DNA of 64,000 nucleotides from Verrucomicrobiota bacterium (GCA_023269675.1 JAHFSX010000018.1:52558-116557), one strand, 5' to 3'; counted from the first letter of the stretch, positions 50,824 to 59,338 are shown. Translations and numbers: made by a program. Notes: generated from the sequence alone by a model not told the origin.

Positions 50824-52260
50824 ATGAGTGTGGGAACCAAGAAGATCACGATCGAGCCAGTCACCCGCGTGGAGGGCCACGGCAAAGTGACCATCCTGCT
50901 CGACGCGCAGGGGCAGGTCAGCCAGGCCCGCCTGCACATCGTCGAGTTCCGCGGCTTCGAGCGCTTCATCCAGGGGCGCCCCTACTGGGAGGTGCCCGTG
51001 CTGGTGCAGCGCCTGTGCGGCATCTGCCCGGTCAGCCACCATCTGGCGGCGGCCAAGGCCATGGACGGCATCGTCGGCGTGGACCGGCTCACGCCCACGG
51101 CCGAGAAGATCCGTCGGCTGATGCATTACGGCCAGGTCTTCCAGAGCCACGCCCTGCACTTCTTCCATCTGGTCTCGCCCGACCTGCTGTTCGGCTTCGA
51201 CGCCGACCCGGCCCTCCGCAACGTGATCGGCGTGGCGAACCGCTTCCCCGAGCTGGCCGTGCAAGGCGTCATGATGCGCAAATTCGGGCAGGAGATCATC
51301 AAGGCCACCGCGGGCAAGAAGATCCACGGCACCGGAGCGGTGCCAGGCGGGGTCAACAAGAACCTCTCCGTCGCCGAGCGCGACCCGTTTCTGAAGGACA
51401 TCGACCAGATGCTCGTCTGGTGCCGCGCCGCCCTCCAGATCGCCAAGACCTACACGCTGGAGCACCTCGCCGAGCTGGCGGATTTCGGCTCGTTCGCCTC
51501 GAACCATGTCGCGCTGGTGCGGCCGGACGGCGCGATGGACCTCTACCACGGCAACCTGCGCGCCATCGATTCCGAGGGGAATAAGATCTTCGACCAGGTC
51601 GATTACCAGGGCTACTTCAACTACATCGCCGAAGAGGTCAAGCCGTGGTCCTACATGAAGTTCCCCTTCATCTCCAAGCTCGGGCCGGAGACCGGCTGGT
51701 ACCGCGTGGGGCCGCTGGCGCGGGTCAACGCCTGCGACTTCATCGACACGCCCGAGGCGGAAGCCGCCCGCCAGGAGTTCAAGGCGCTCACCCACGGCAA
51801 GCCGAACAACATCACCATGGCCTACCACTGGGCGCGCATGATCGAGCTCCTGCACGCGGGCGAGAAGATCAGGGAACTGCTCAACGACCCCGACCTGCAG
51901 GGCACGGACCTGGTGACCCGCGGCGAGCGGCGCGGGGAGTCGGTCGGCCTGATCGAGGCGCCGCGCGGCACGCTCTTCCACCACTACAAGGTCGACAAGA
52001 ACGACCAGGTCACCATGGCCAACCTGATCGTCTCGACGACCCACAACAACACGCCGATGAACCTCGCCGTGACCGGCGTGGCCAAGAAGTACCTCTCCGG
52101 CGCGGTGATCACCGAGGGGCTCCTCAACCGGGTGGAGGTGGCGATCCGCGCCTACGACCCTTGCCTCTCCTGCGCCACCCACGCGCTGGGCCGCATGCCG
52201 CTGAGCGTGGAGCTGAAGGATTGTACGGGCCAGATCATCGACAAGAAGGTCGCAGGCTAG
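50824..52260 (+). CDS. hoxH: [NiFe] hydrogenase large subunit HoxH
   Basis: RLCGICPVSHHLAAAKAMD and C-terminal DPCLSCATHALGRMPL ligands. Confidence 0.95.
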   Translation: MSVGTKKITIEPVTRVEGHGKVTILLDAQGQVSQARLHIVEFRGFERFIQGRPYWEVPVLVQRLCGICPVSHHLAAAKAMDGIVGVDRLTPTAEKIRRLMHYGQVFQSHALHFFHLVSPDLLFGFDADPALRNVIGVANRFPELAVQGVMMRKFGQEIIKATAGKKIHGTGAVPGGVNKNLSVAERDPFLKDIDQMLVWCRAALQIAKTYTLEHLAELADFGSFASNHVALVRPDGAMDLYHGNLRAIDSEGNKIFDQVDYQGYFNYIAEEVKPWSYMKFPFISKLGPETGWYRVGPLARVNACDFIDTPEAEAARQEFKALTHGKPNNITMAYHWARMIELLHAGEKIRELLNDPDLQGTDLVTRGERRGESVGLIEAPRGTLFHHYKVDKNDQVTMANLIVSTTHNNTPMNLAVTGVAKKYLSGAVITEGLLNRVEVAIRAYDPCLSCATHALGRMPLSVELKDCTGQIIDKKVAG

Positions 52261-52412
52261 TAGTCTGTCCTCTCAAAAATTTCACTTTTGGACAGGATTT
52301 GCTGCGTAGATTCGGGTACAAATCTCCATGATTTTCAGGATTGAATTCAATGGCTAACAATCATGTGAATCATGTAATCATGTCCGAAAAATCATAATGT
52401 ACAATGTACTAG

Positions 52413-52472
52413 CCCCCCGCGCGGGGATGCGCAGGACACATCGGAATGTGGCACGCCCATCCCTGGGCGTGC
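52413..52472 (-). repeat. REP-like element family A, copy 3
   Basis: Reverse orientation of the 21594/25334 element. Confidence 0.75.
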
Positions 52473-52499
52473 GCCGGTAAACAGGACAGGGCGAATATC

Positions 52500-52546
52500 G
52501 TGCGGTTTATCGTGATCGGTTACGGCACCCGTGCCAGGCGGGCCAG
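52500..52546 (+). pseudogene. Truncated, diverged duplicate of the hoxW 5' end
   Basis: GTGCGGTTTATCGTGATCGGTTACGGCACCCG (VRFIVIGYGTR) parallels GTGCGGATACTCGTGATGGGTTACGGCAATCCG (VRILVMGYGNP) exactly 136 bp downstream. Confidence 0.65.
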
Positions 52547-52548
52547 GC

Positions 52549-52609
52549 CCCCCCGCGCAGGGATGCGCATGGCACATCGGAATGTGGCACGCCCATCCCT
52601 GGGCGTGCG
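52549..52609 (-). repeat. REP-like element family A, copy 4
   Basis: Second unit of the 136-bp tandem duplication. Confidence 0.75.
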
Positions 52610-52635
52610 CCGGTAAACAGGAGAGGGAGAAGACC

Positions 52636-53094
52636 GTGCGGATACTCGTGATGGGTTACGGCAATCCGGGGCGCCTGGACGACGGGCTCGGGCCCGCGTT
52701 CGCCGAACGCATCCAGGCGCTGGACATTCCCGGCGTCACGGTCGACGCCGATTACCAGCTCTGCGTCGAAGACGCCGCGGCCCTCGCCCGGCACGACCTC
52801 GTCCTGTTCGCCGACGCTGCGGTCGAGGGTCCGGAACCTTTCGAACTCCAGCCTTTGCAGGCGCGGCACACCGGTCTGGGGTTCAGCAGCCACAGCCTGT
52901 CGGCGGGCGCGCTGCTGGGTCTCGCGCAGGAGCTCTTCGGCGCCGCGCCGCGCGCCTTCCTGTTGGGCATCCGCGGGTACGACTTCAACGCCTTCGGCGA
53001 ACGGCTGTCGGAACGGGCGCAGGCGAATCTCGACGCCGCCGTGGCGCACCTCGAGCCCCTGCTGCGCGACGGCTTCGCGGCCGCATCAAGTTGA
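52636..53094 (+). CDS. hoxW: Hydrogenase maturation protease HoxW
   Basis: GTG start after GGAGAGGGAG; VRILVMGYGNPGRLDDGLGPAFAERI...DYQLCVEDA. Confidence 0.88.
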   Translation: MRILVMGYGNPGRLDDGLGPAFAERIQALDIPGVTVDADYQLCVEDAAALARHDLVLFADAAVEGPEPFELQPLQARHTGLGFSSHSLSAGALLGLAQELFGAAPRAFLLGIRGYDFNAFGERLSERAQANLDAAVAHLEPLLRDGFAAASS

Positions 53095-53155
53095 ATAACG
53101 CCAAGGGCACATAATATTTGGGCTAACGTGGGCTCTGCCCTCAACCCGGAATTTC

Positions 53156-53254
53156 CACCACAAAGACACCAAGACCACGAAGGACACCAAGAAATCTCAT
53201 CGGTATTACGAACTCAGGCTTTGTGCTCTTTGTGCTCTTCATGTCTTCGTGGTA
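53156..53254. repeat. Inverted repeat CCACAAAGACACCAAGACCACGAAGG ... CTTTGTGCTCTTCATGTCTTCGTGG
   Basis: Direct reading; long imperfect hairpin. Confidence 0.7.
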
Positions 53255-53317
53255 AGACAACCAGTCTTTTATCGCTGCTCTCAGGCCATAAGTCACTAAA
53301 GTCATCGCGTCGTGACG

Positions 53318-53458
53318 GGTAGGGCGAGCGCTCCGCGCCGCCGCTCGCGCCACACACTCTTGTGTCTGTCGCACGCTCCGGAGCAACGAAGGCTGAAACC
53401 GAACGGCCGCCCGCGAGCCGGGCCAGACGCAACGGCGGCGCGGAGCGCTCGCCCTACC
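53318..53458. repeat. Palindromic repeat family C, copy 3, with 25-bp perfect arms
   Basis: GGTAGGGCGAGCGCTCCGCGCCGCC at 53318-53342 and its exact complement at 53434-53458. Confidence 0.8.
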
Positions 53459-53534
53459 GGTGCTTCGCACACACCGTCTGAGTTCCCCTGCCGCTTAGGC
53501 ATGAAAGACGAAAATACTCGCACTTCACAAAAAA

Positions 53535-53705
53535 GGGCGCATCCCCGTTTCATTGACCTCAACGGGGCAGGGGTGCCTCAGCACCCCGCCCGTGCGCGGT
53601 CCGGGACGTCCCGCGCTACGGCTGCCGCAGCACCGGTAGGGGCGGACGTCTCGGACGCCCCACAAGCGTCGATAGTCTAACGGTCAATGGAACGGGGATG
53701 CGCCC
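53535..53705. repeat. MITE-like element of about 170 bp with inverted terminal arms
   Basis: GGGCGCATCCCCGTTTCATTGACC and GGTCAATGGAACGGGGATGCGCCC. Confidence 0.65.
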
Positions 53706-54087
53706 CACAAAAAAACGCCTTTGCACACGGTCTTCCACGGCCGCCCCCGCGGTGCTATACTGACCCGCAGGCAAAGGAAGGAGGCAGCGGAGGAACTCAT
53801 CAGCAGGGCCGGCATCATCCTCGCGGGAACGGGAGGGACGAGACGGCGGCAGGCCCAGAAGGCCTGGCGCGTTGTAGCCGAAGACTGGCTGCTCAGAAGC
53901 GGCCATGTCGTTGAGACAACCAACAATGTGTTACCCTATTCTTTCGTCCATTATGGCTTATGAACAGGTTGTGCGCACAACCTGTGAGTACTCGAATCCG
54001 GTGCATTCCCATGTTCGCTTCTCATCATTTTATCGCCCTTGGTCCCGCATCAAAAACAGCGTAGCCGTCATGTCGCCCTTTGTCGCT

Positions 54088-54510
54088 TCATGTTGCGTTC
54101 CTTGTGTTGCGCAAACACTGTTTCCAGTTGGATCGCAAGTTCTTTATTAAACGTCTAATAGCGAGGAAACAGATGACAGAGTAGGTTAAACCTAGAAAAT
54201 GAAGAAACTCCGGAGAGGGATGTTTATACTGGAATAGCAAACATGTGGGGTGCCAAATAATCACCAGTATTGCTATGAGGAAAGGAAAAAATTTGTCATA
54301 GACGGGAAGATCTGTAAAGAGTCCGAGAGCTACGTTTATAAGAAAACTGAAAAATAATCCCGGAACGCATACAAGAAAAATGCCGAGTATTTGAATACCC
54401 CAGGGTTCATACCAAGGCATGCCTTTGATCAAAGATGTGAAAATGAACAATGCAAGAAGCATTGACAGAAACGAAACGGTAAAGGAAATCAAATATGTGA
54501 CACATCTCAT
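54088..54510 (-). CDS. Cassette-encoded multi-TM membrane protein
   Basis: Hydrophobic 140-aa ORF; SD GGGAGGC before ATG. Confidence 0.65.
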   Translation of the reverse strand: MRCVTYLISFTVSFLSMLLALFIFTSLIKGMPWYEPWGIQILGIFLVCVPGLFFSFLINVALGLFTDLPVYDKFFPFLIAILVIIWHPTCLLFQYKHPSPEFLHFLGLTYSVICFLAIRRLIKNLRSNWKQCLRNTRNAT

Positions 54511-54696
54511 ATTGCCTCCCTTGTATTATGTATGCATAAAAGTACGCAAACCTTCACTTCATCCTCATACCGGAACGTGACCGACCGCTTTCTGAACGGT
54601 TCAACGGCTTCGGTTTTTCCGGTCCGGCCAAGCTTAAGTATTGGCCTCATAACGGGACGAGAGATCTCCGTTTTCTCATCATGATTTCTATCCAGA

Positions 54697-54751
54697 GCGG
54701 ACGTCGGTAATCATCCCTTGTACTCAATCGGGATGAATTACCTTGTTCGCC
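54697..54751 (-). other. attC site
   Basis: GCGGACGTCGGTAATCATCCC...GGGATGAATTACCTTGTTCGCC; one extra base in the right arm. Confidence 0.75.
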
Positions 54752-54975
54752 TTTTCATTGTCTTTTCTGTTTTTCATCTTCAGCGCCCCAGCAGTCAACA
54801 AACAGAGCGTCAAGCATAGCAACATGGCACCAAGATATACCCAACCTGCAAACGGTCGACTCTGCCAGAAGAATGCCAAGATCACTTTCGCCGCCAGCAC
54901 GCATGAAATCAGAGCTAGGGCAAATACAAGAACCTGCCATTCCTCTCTCTGTTTCTTTCTATCCTTCATGCTCAC
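54724..54975 (-). CDS. Cassette-encoded small two-TM protein (copy 1)
   Basis: MSMKDRKKQREEWQVLVFALALISCVLAAKVILAFFWQSRPF...; identical to the protein encoded at 59083-59334. Confidence 0.7.
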   Translation of the reverse strand: MSMKDRKKQREEWQVLVFALALISCVLAAKVILAFFWQSRPFAGWVYLGAMLLCLTLCLLTAGALKMKNRKDNEKANKVIHPD

Positions 54976-55009
54976 CCTGTATTATGTATGCATAAAAGTA
55001 CGCAAACCC

Positions 55010-55564
55010 TCACTTCGTCCTCATAGCAGGGGTATTAGTTGCGGGTGGCTGAACGCCGCGCATTATGGCACTCCGTTCATTGCTATAGTCGTTCCACAGT
55101 AGACCTTTGCAGGGGCCCTCCGCAGTCAGCAAAAAGAACGCAAAACCGGAACTGCCTGAGTTTGTCACTTCTGCTTTGATGGCCTGCCCATCTTTTAAGA
55201 AGAAAACTACCTTTTGTCTTCCAACGGGCACAACCAAGGGAACCGGCACGACAAGAAGGGGTGCGATGCCGCACCAGATACGACCAAACTCGTACGTCCA
55301 GAGTTCCTCCTGACATCCAGTCGAAGCCGGCGTGATACTAAGCGGGTCGCCCCAGTCGGTTCGTAACTGATCAACCGTGATTATTCTACTGCCGTGCTCA
55401 AAACCATGATAGTCAAAAACGTTCTCGATTCCCGTGCCGGCGATGCGAGGGGAATCGAGCGTTTCCGTTTTTCTTCCAAACAGGCCGACACCTATACAGC
55501 CTTGTGTTAGCAGAGAGACCGCTAGAATCGGAATCAACATTAGCGTATCGTGAAAATTACTCAT
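55010..55564 (-). CDS. Lipoprotein, unknown function
   Basis: MSNFHDTLMLIPILAVSLLTQGCIGVGLFGRK lipobox. Confidence 0.65.
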   Translation of the reverse strand: MSNFHDTLMLIPILAVSLLTQGCIGVGLFGRKTETLDSPRIAGTGIENVFDYHGFEHGSRIITVDQLRTDWGDPLSITPASTGCQEELWTYEFGRIWCGIAPLLVVPVPLVVPVGRQKVVFFLKDGQAIKAEVTNSGSSGFAFFLLTAEGPCKGLLWNDYSNERSAIMRGVQPPATNTPAMRTK

Positions 55565-55594
55565 TCTATTCTCCAACACAATTCTAATCACCTG

Positions 55595-55951
55595 TATTAT
55601 GTATTATGTATGCATAAAAGTACGCAAACCTTCACTTCGTCCTCATAGCGGAACGTTGCCGACCGCTTTCGGTCCGACCAACCTTTGCCATGCCTTTGAT
55701 TCCTGAACCGTGGCAACTGGCCAAAACCGTATGTTTGGAGCGTATCACCGCGGAAACCTTACCGTCAAGGTGCAATGGCGTCTGGGATGGCTCGGGATGC
55801 GCCGGAAGGTCTTACAAGGGTGATGAGCGGTTTGGGGACGCGGAGAAGCGGTAACGGCCCGCCGACCCGCGAGCCCCGTCCCCAACCGTGCTGCACTCAC
55901 GATCTAAAGTGGGTGGCCTGTGTCTCGTCCATATAGGTCATATCGCGCAGT
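55595..55951 (-). repeat. Array module repeat of about 350 bp, copy 1 (diverged at its left end)
   Basis: AACCGTATGTTTGGAGCGTATCACCGCGGAAACCTTACCGTCAAGGTGCAATGGCGTCTGGGATGG...GGTTTGGGGACGCGG...CGTCCCCAACCG. Confidence 0.8.
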
Positions 55952-56268
55952 TACCTAAACAGGGTCATAACCAACCAAATAAGGCCTATGCCCCCTACTG
56001 CATAGCAGACAATCTTGATCATTACCCAAGGCCCTTCGGCAAATCCTTCACCGACTCCATTCCAGAAATCGTCTTTCCCAAGTCCTGCAAGCAGTCCGCC
56101 GAGGAGGGCGCAACCAGATACGATGAGGACGCCAGGCGTCGCAGATGTGGAAAGCGCCCAGTCCGATCTCATCCAGCAACGCAAACCGATGACACCCCCC
56201 ACGAGGGCGCCACAAACAAAATGCACGCAGAAGCCGGGCCAGTCAATTCTGTTTTGTCCGTTGTCCAT
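55951..56268 (-). CDS. Cassette-encoded membrane protein
   Basis: MDNGQNRIDWPGFCVHFVCGALVGGVIGLRCW..., SD GGAAGAG. Confidence 0.6.
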   Translation of the reverse strand: MDNGQNRIDWPGFCVHFVCGALVGGVIGLRCWMRSDWALSTSATPGVLIVSGCALLGGLLAGLGKDDFWNGVGEGFAEGPWVMIKIVCYAVGGIGLIWLVMTLFR

Positions 56269-56273
56269 TCTCT

Positions 56274-56345
56274 TCCCAACGTCAACGACCATCGGCCCCC
56301 TGAGCCGAAGGCGAATGGGGGTTCGATGGGTCGTCTCGTTGGGCC
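56274..56345 (-). other. attC site
   Basis: CCCAACGTCAACGACCATCGGCCCCC...GGGGGTTCGATGGGTCGTCTCGTTGGGCC. Confidence 0.85.
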
Positions 56346-56896
56346 TTTGTAATGTTCCCAAGTTCCGCCGACATCTCCGCCAGTGTTGTTGTCACTGACT
56401 CAACCGATCGATCAAATTCCGAGAGCAGTATCTCATATTTTCGCTTCCACCTCCATGTTAGGTAACTTTGTATCCCAATCACAAAGAAGCAGACGGCAAA
56501 GAAAGATTGGAAGTGTTTTGCGATGAGTGTGGCAACATCGGCAAGATCGAGAAAGATCATCAGTCCGCCGCCTATGATCCCAAACACTCCCAAGCACCAG
56601 TCGGCATCATTGTATTTATTGTGCTTATGCAATGCCGTGATCGGAGAAATCGCAGTATTCTGGGGATCGTTACGGCAGTACCTCCAACCCAAGCCCGCGA
56701 ACGCAAGAGTAAAGAAGACGAGAACACCGCATACAATGCCAACCTTTCGGTCAAAAGAGCCTATTTGTACAGTGCGCCACACGAGGAGCGTGGCAAAGAT
56801 GGCGAAGGTTAGCGCGATGCCCAAGCAAATCACACCAACCATGATCGCCGAGCCCCGTGGCACCGATCGAAATAATTTTTCATCTTGTCGTGTCAT
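56282..56896 (-). CDS. Cassette-encoded membrane protein
   Basis: MTRQDEKLFRSVPRGSAIMVGVICLGIALTFAIFATLLVW; several TM segments. Confidence 0.6.
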   Translation of the reverse strand: MTRQDEKLFRSVPRGSAIMVGVICLGIALTFAIFATLLVWRTVQIGSFDRKVGIVCGVLVFFTLAFAGLGWRYCRNDPQNTAISPITALHKHNKYNDADWCLGVFGIIGGGLMIFLDLADVATLIAKHFQSFFAVCFFVIGIQSYLTWRWKRKYEILLSEFDRSVESVTTTLAEMSAELGNITKAQRDDPSNPHSPSAQGADGR

Positions 56897-56907
56897 GTTC
56901 TCTTCAT

Positions 56908-56964
56908 GCTCAACGTCGGGAATCACCTGCGTGTACCCGCGACAGGTGCATTCCCTTGTTCGCC
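56908..56964 (-). other. attC site
   Basis: GCTCAACGTCGGGAATCACCTG...CAGGTGCATTCCCTTGTTCGCC. Confidence 0.85.
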
Positions 56965-56972
56965 TTTGTTAT

Positions 56973-57449
56973 TCATCGGTACCCAATCTGCCCTTTAGTG
57001 AAACCCTTTGACAGTAGATAACTGTTCAGTTTCTTACAGGATGCTGAATCGAGCATTATGAATCCAACGTCTTTTCCCGTCGGATAGATTCCACAGCCAT
57101 GGTCGTAACTGATGCTGTGATCACCTGAAGCTGCTTTGATCACTATTGATATATTGCCGTAGCAGAGGTGAGAATCTCCCAGATGTTGCCTCAAATTACG
57201 AATTTCTAGACAAGACAGTATCAATTGCAGTTCGGCCGGGTCAGAGATCGCTACCGTTTTGTGTATGGTTCTGTCACTGGGACCCTGTTGTTTGATGGCA
57301 AGGTCAATTTGTCTAACGTCGGCTCGACATTTAATAATACATTCGTTGTGTTTTTTTAGTTCCTCTTTGGGCGTTTCACGAAAGTAGAAATAGGCCGCAA
57401 GACTAAGCGCGCAGACAATAATGAGGGCCGATAAAGTTGTCTTTCGCAT
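56973..57449 (-). CDS. Cassette-encoded secreted/anchored protein, unknown
   Basis: MRKTTLSALIIVCALSLAAYFYF N-terminal signal/anchor; SD AAGGAAAG. Confidence 0.6.
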   Translation of the reverse strand: MRKTTLSALIIVCALSLAAYFYFRETPKEELKKHNECIIKCRADVRQIDLAIKQQGPSDRTIHKTVAISDPAELQLILSCLEIRNLRQHLGDSHLCYGNISIVIKAASGDHSISYDHGCGIYPTGKDVGFIMLDSASCKKLNSYLLSKGFTKGQIGYR

Positions 57450-57555
57450 TGTTCTTTCCTTGTTCATTATCTCGATTTTAACCTTTCGCCGGCCCCCCGT
57501 TTTCGACTGAAAGGACAACCGTTCGGGAGCCTAAACCAATCGTCCATTTTGTGAT

Positions 57556-57610
57556 GGCGAACGTCGGGAATCATCCCTTGTATTCAAAGGGATGCATTCC
57601 CTTGTTCACC
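57556..57610 (-). other. attC site
   Basis: GGCGAACGTCGGGAATCATCCC...GGGATGCATTCCCTTGTTCACC. Confidence 0.88.
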
Positions 57611-57621
57611 TTTTTCATCGA

Positions 57622-57915
57622 CTATTCATATTCTTCGGAAGTGAATCCGAATGCTTGGATTTCATCCGCCGTGGCGTCGCGGAACTCTGACACTTTGACT
57701 TGCCGACAGCCAGGGCAAGTACAGTTGTCGTCTTCAATACCACCGTATGTGGCAGTCTCGAGATCATGAGGATTGGGATAGACTGTCCCAACCTCGTCAC
57801 AGACCAAGACGATATATCCGCACTTCGGACATGTCGAGAAACAGAGTGCGCCCTGACCACTGCAGCACTCGCATCGAGGTTTCTTCAGGTTCCATTTTGG
57901 CCTTATAAATTGCAT
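57622..57915 (-). CDS. Cassette-encoded small zinc-ribbon-like protein
   Basis: CECCSGQGALCFSTCPKCGYIVLVCDE, CTCPGCRQV cysteine pairs. Confidence 0.65.
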   Translation of the reverse strand: MQFIRPKWNLKKPRCECCSGQGALCFSTCPKCGYIVLVCDEVGTVYPNPHDLETATYGGIEDDNCTCPGCRQVKVSEFRDATADEIQAFGFTSEEYE

Positions 57916-57927
57916 ATCGTTTCCTTG

Positions 57928-58525
57928 GTATGTGTCTGCATAAAAGCACGCGAGCATTCCAATCATCCTCATACCGGAACGGACTAATATCGTCTTAAAC
58001 CGTTCACCGCAAATAGGTTAGCACAGAAACAAGGTCGTTTCCGCACCCCGGAGGCAAAAACCAGACGTTTGGAAGCTTTCAAAACCAGTAAACGCATGTC
58101 CAAACCGCATGTTCGAAGGGTAACACCCTGTAAACCTTACCGTCAAGGCGCAATGGCGTCTGGAATGGGCAAGGACGCATCGGAAGGCTTTTCATGGCCA
58201 AATGAACACCCAAGAGGCGCCCCCCCGCTCTTAACCGCTGCAAGCACCCTTGCCGCCGGAAGGGTTGTCGATGGGCGGACTCGTCGGTAAGGGGGATGCG
58301 CGCCCCTCCCAGGCAGGCGCAAGCGTAAGCGGCCCCGATTACCGATAGGCCGCCTGTCGGCAACCGGCCACCCTCTGCCGGCTAACGGACGGATTCCACC
58401 CCGCAGACGGCCACGGCACCCCAGCGCAACAACGCGGGGTGCCACAGGCCGGAGAGCGGGGCAATGAAGAGGACCGTTGACACGGGCGAAACGCCTATGG
58501 CTTGTCATATAGGCCATATCTCACC
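57928..58525 (-). repeat. Array module repeat, diverged copy 4
   Basis: TGCATAAAAGCACGC..., AAACCTTACCGTCAAGGCGCAATGGCGTCTGGAATGG..., GTCATATAGGCCATATCTCACCG. Confidence 0.6.
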
Positions 58526-58528
58526 GCA

Positions 58529-58630
58529 GTGGATCTCCGACGTGTATCTCCGACGGTCCAAAATTGCCTTTGATTCGAGACCGATCTCGACGGGGAAAAC
58601 CGATCGAAAAACCCCCGTCTATCCTGTCGG
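58529..58630. repeat. Array repeat D, copy 1
   Basis: GTGGATCTCCGACG...GGTCCAAAATTGCCTTTGATTC...CCCCCGTCTATCCTGTCGG. Confidence 0.65.
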
Positions 58631-58663
58631 AAAAGCCGATCTTTCCCCTATTTCTAAAATCGA

Positions 58664-58722
58664 GGCGAACGTTGCGGGGCACGAACGCGCGTCAGCGCGT
58701 TCCGTGGCCCCGCTGGTTAGCC
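58664..58722 (-). other. attC site
   Basis: GGCGAACGTTGCGGGGCACGAACGCGCGTCAGCGCGTTCCGTGGCCCCGCTGGTTAGCC. Confidence 0.9.
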
Positions 58723-59051
58723 TGTCGTTCATCTTGATACTTCAAAAGCAGTCGTTCGGTCCTCCACCCGCGATAGGCTTCCCACCAATTCCGTAAACAA
58801 TCTGCTGCCTGAGCCGCTGCAAAAAGGAGGAACAGACCAAAGGTCATTCCTGTCATGAACCCAATGATCTTGTAGTTGTCCGGATTAGGTTCGATTTTAT
58901 GAAAGAACTCGATGAACCAAATAAGGATGGCAAAAAGACACAAAAAGAGAACTGGCCACAACCACCTGAACCGATGCACGGTGTTGACCTTCTTTCTGAT
59001 TCTCTCGATGTACTCTTCATCGGATAAATGGCGCAATCGTTTCATTTTCAT
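58692..59051 (-). CDS. Cassette-encoded two-TM protein
   Basis: MKMKRLRHLSDEEYIERIRKKVNTVHRFRWLWPVLFLCLFAILIWF. Confidence 0.65.
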   Translation of the reverse strand: MKMKRLRHLSDEEYIERIRKKVNTVHRFRWLWPVLFLCLFAILIWFIEFFHKIEPNPDNYKIIGFMTGMTFGLFLLFAAAQAADCLRNWWEAYRGWRTERLLLKYQDERQANQRGHGTR

Positions 59052-59055
59052 TATG

Positions 59056-59111
59056 GCTAACGTCGGTAATCATCCCTTGTACTCAATCGGGATGAATTAC
59101 CTTGTTCGCCT
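59056..59111 (-). other. attC site
   Basis: GGCTAACGTCGGTAATCATCCC...GGGATGAATTACCTTGTTCGCC. Confidence 0.88.
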
Positions 59112-59334
59112 TTTCATTGTCTTTTCTGTTTTTCATCTTCAGCGCCCCAGCAGTCAACAAACAGAGCGTCAAGCATAGCAACATGGCACCAAGATATACC
59201 CAACCTGCAAACGGTCGACTCTGCCAGAAGAATGCCAAGATCACTTTCGCCGCCAGCACGCATGAAATCAGAGCTAGGGCAAATACAAGAACCTGCCATT
59301 CCTCTCTCTGTTTCTTTCTATCCTTCATGCTCAC
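59083..59334 (-). CDS. Cassette-encoded small two-TM protein (copy 2, identical to 54724-54975)
   Basis: Same protein MKDRKKQREEWQVLVF...KVIHPD. Confidence 0.7.
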   Translation of the reverse strand: MSMKDRKKQREEWQVLVFALALISCVLAAKVILAFFWQSRPFAGWVYLGAMLLCLTLCLLTAGALKMKNRKDNEKANKVIHPD

Positions 59335-59338
59335 CCTT

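Noticed and set aside
53535-53705. Intact insertion sequence
   Set aside because: Terminal arms are present but there is no transposase ORF; at most a MITE-like element.
53687-53963. ORFs 53687-53914 and 53721-53963 as coding
   Set aside because: Overlapping frames on both strands with no recognisable motif or clear RBS; left unassigned.
53950-54100. tRNA gene near GAGTACTCGAATCCGGTGC
   Set aside because: It only superficially resembles a T-arm; no cloverleaf could be drawn.
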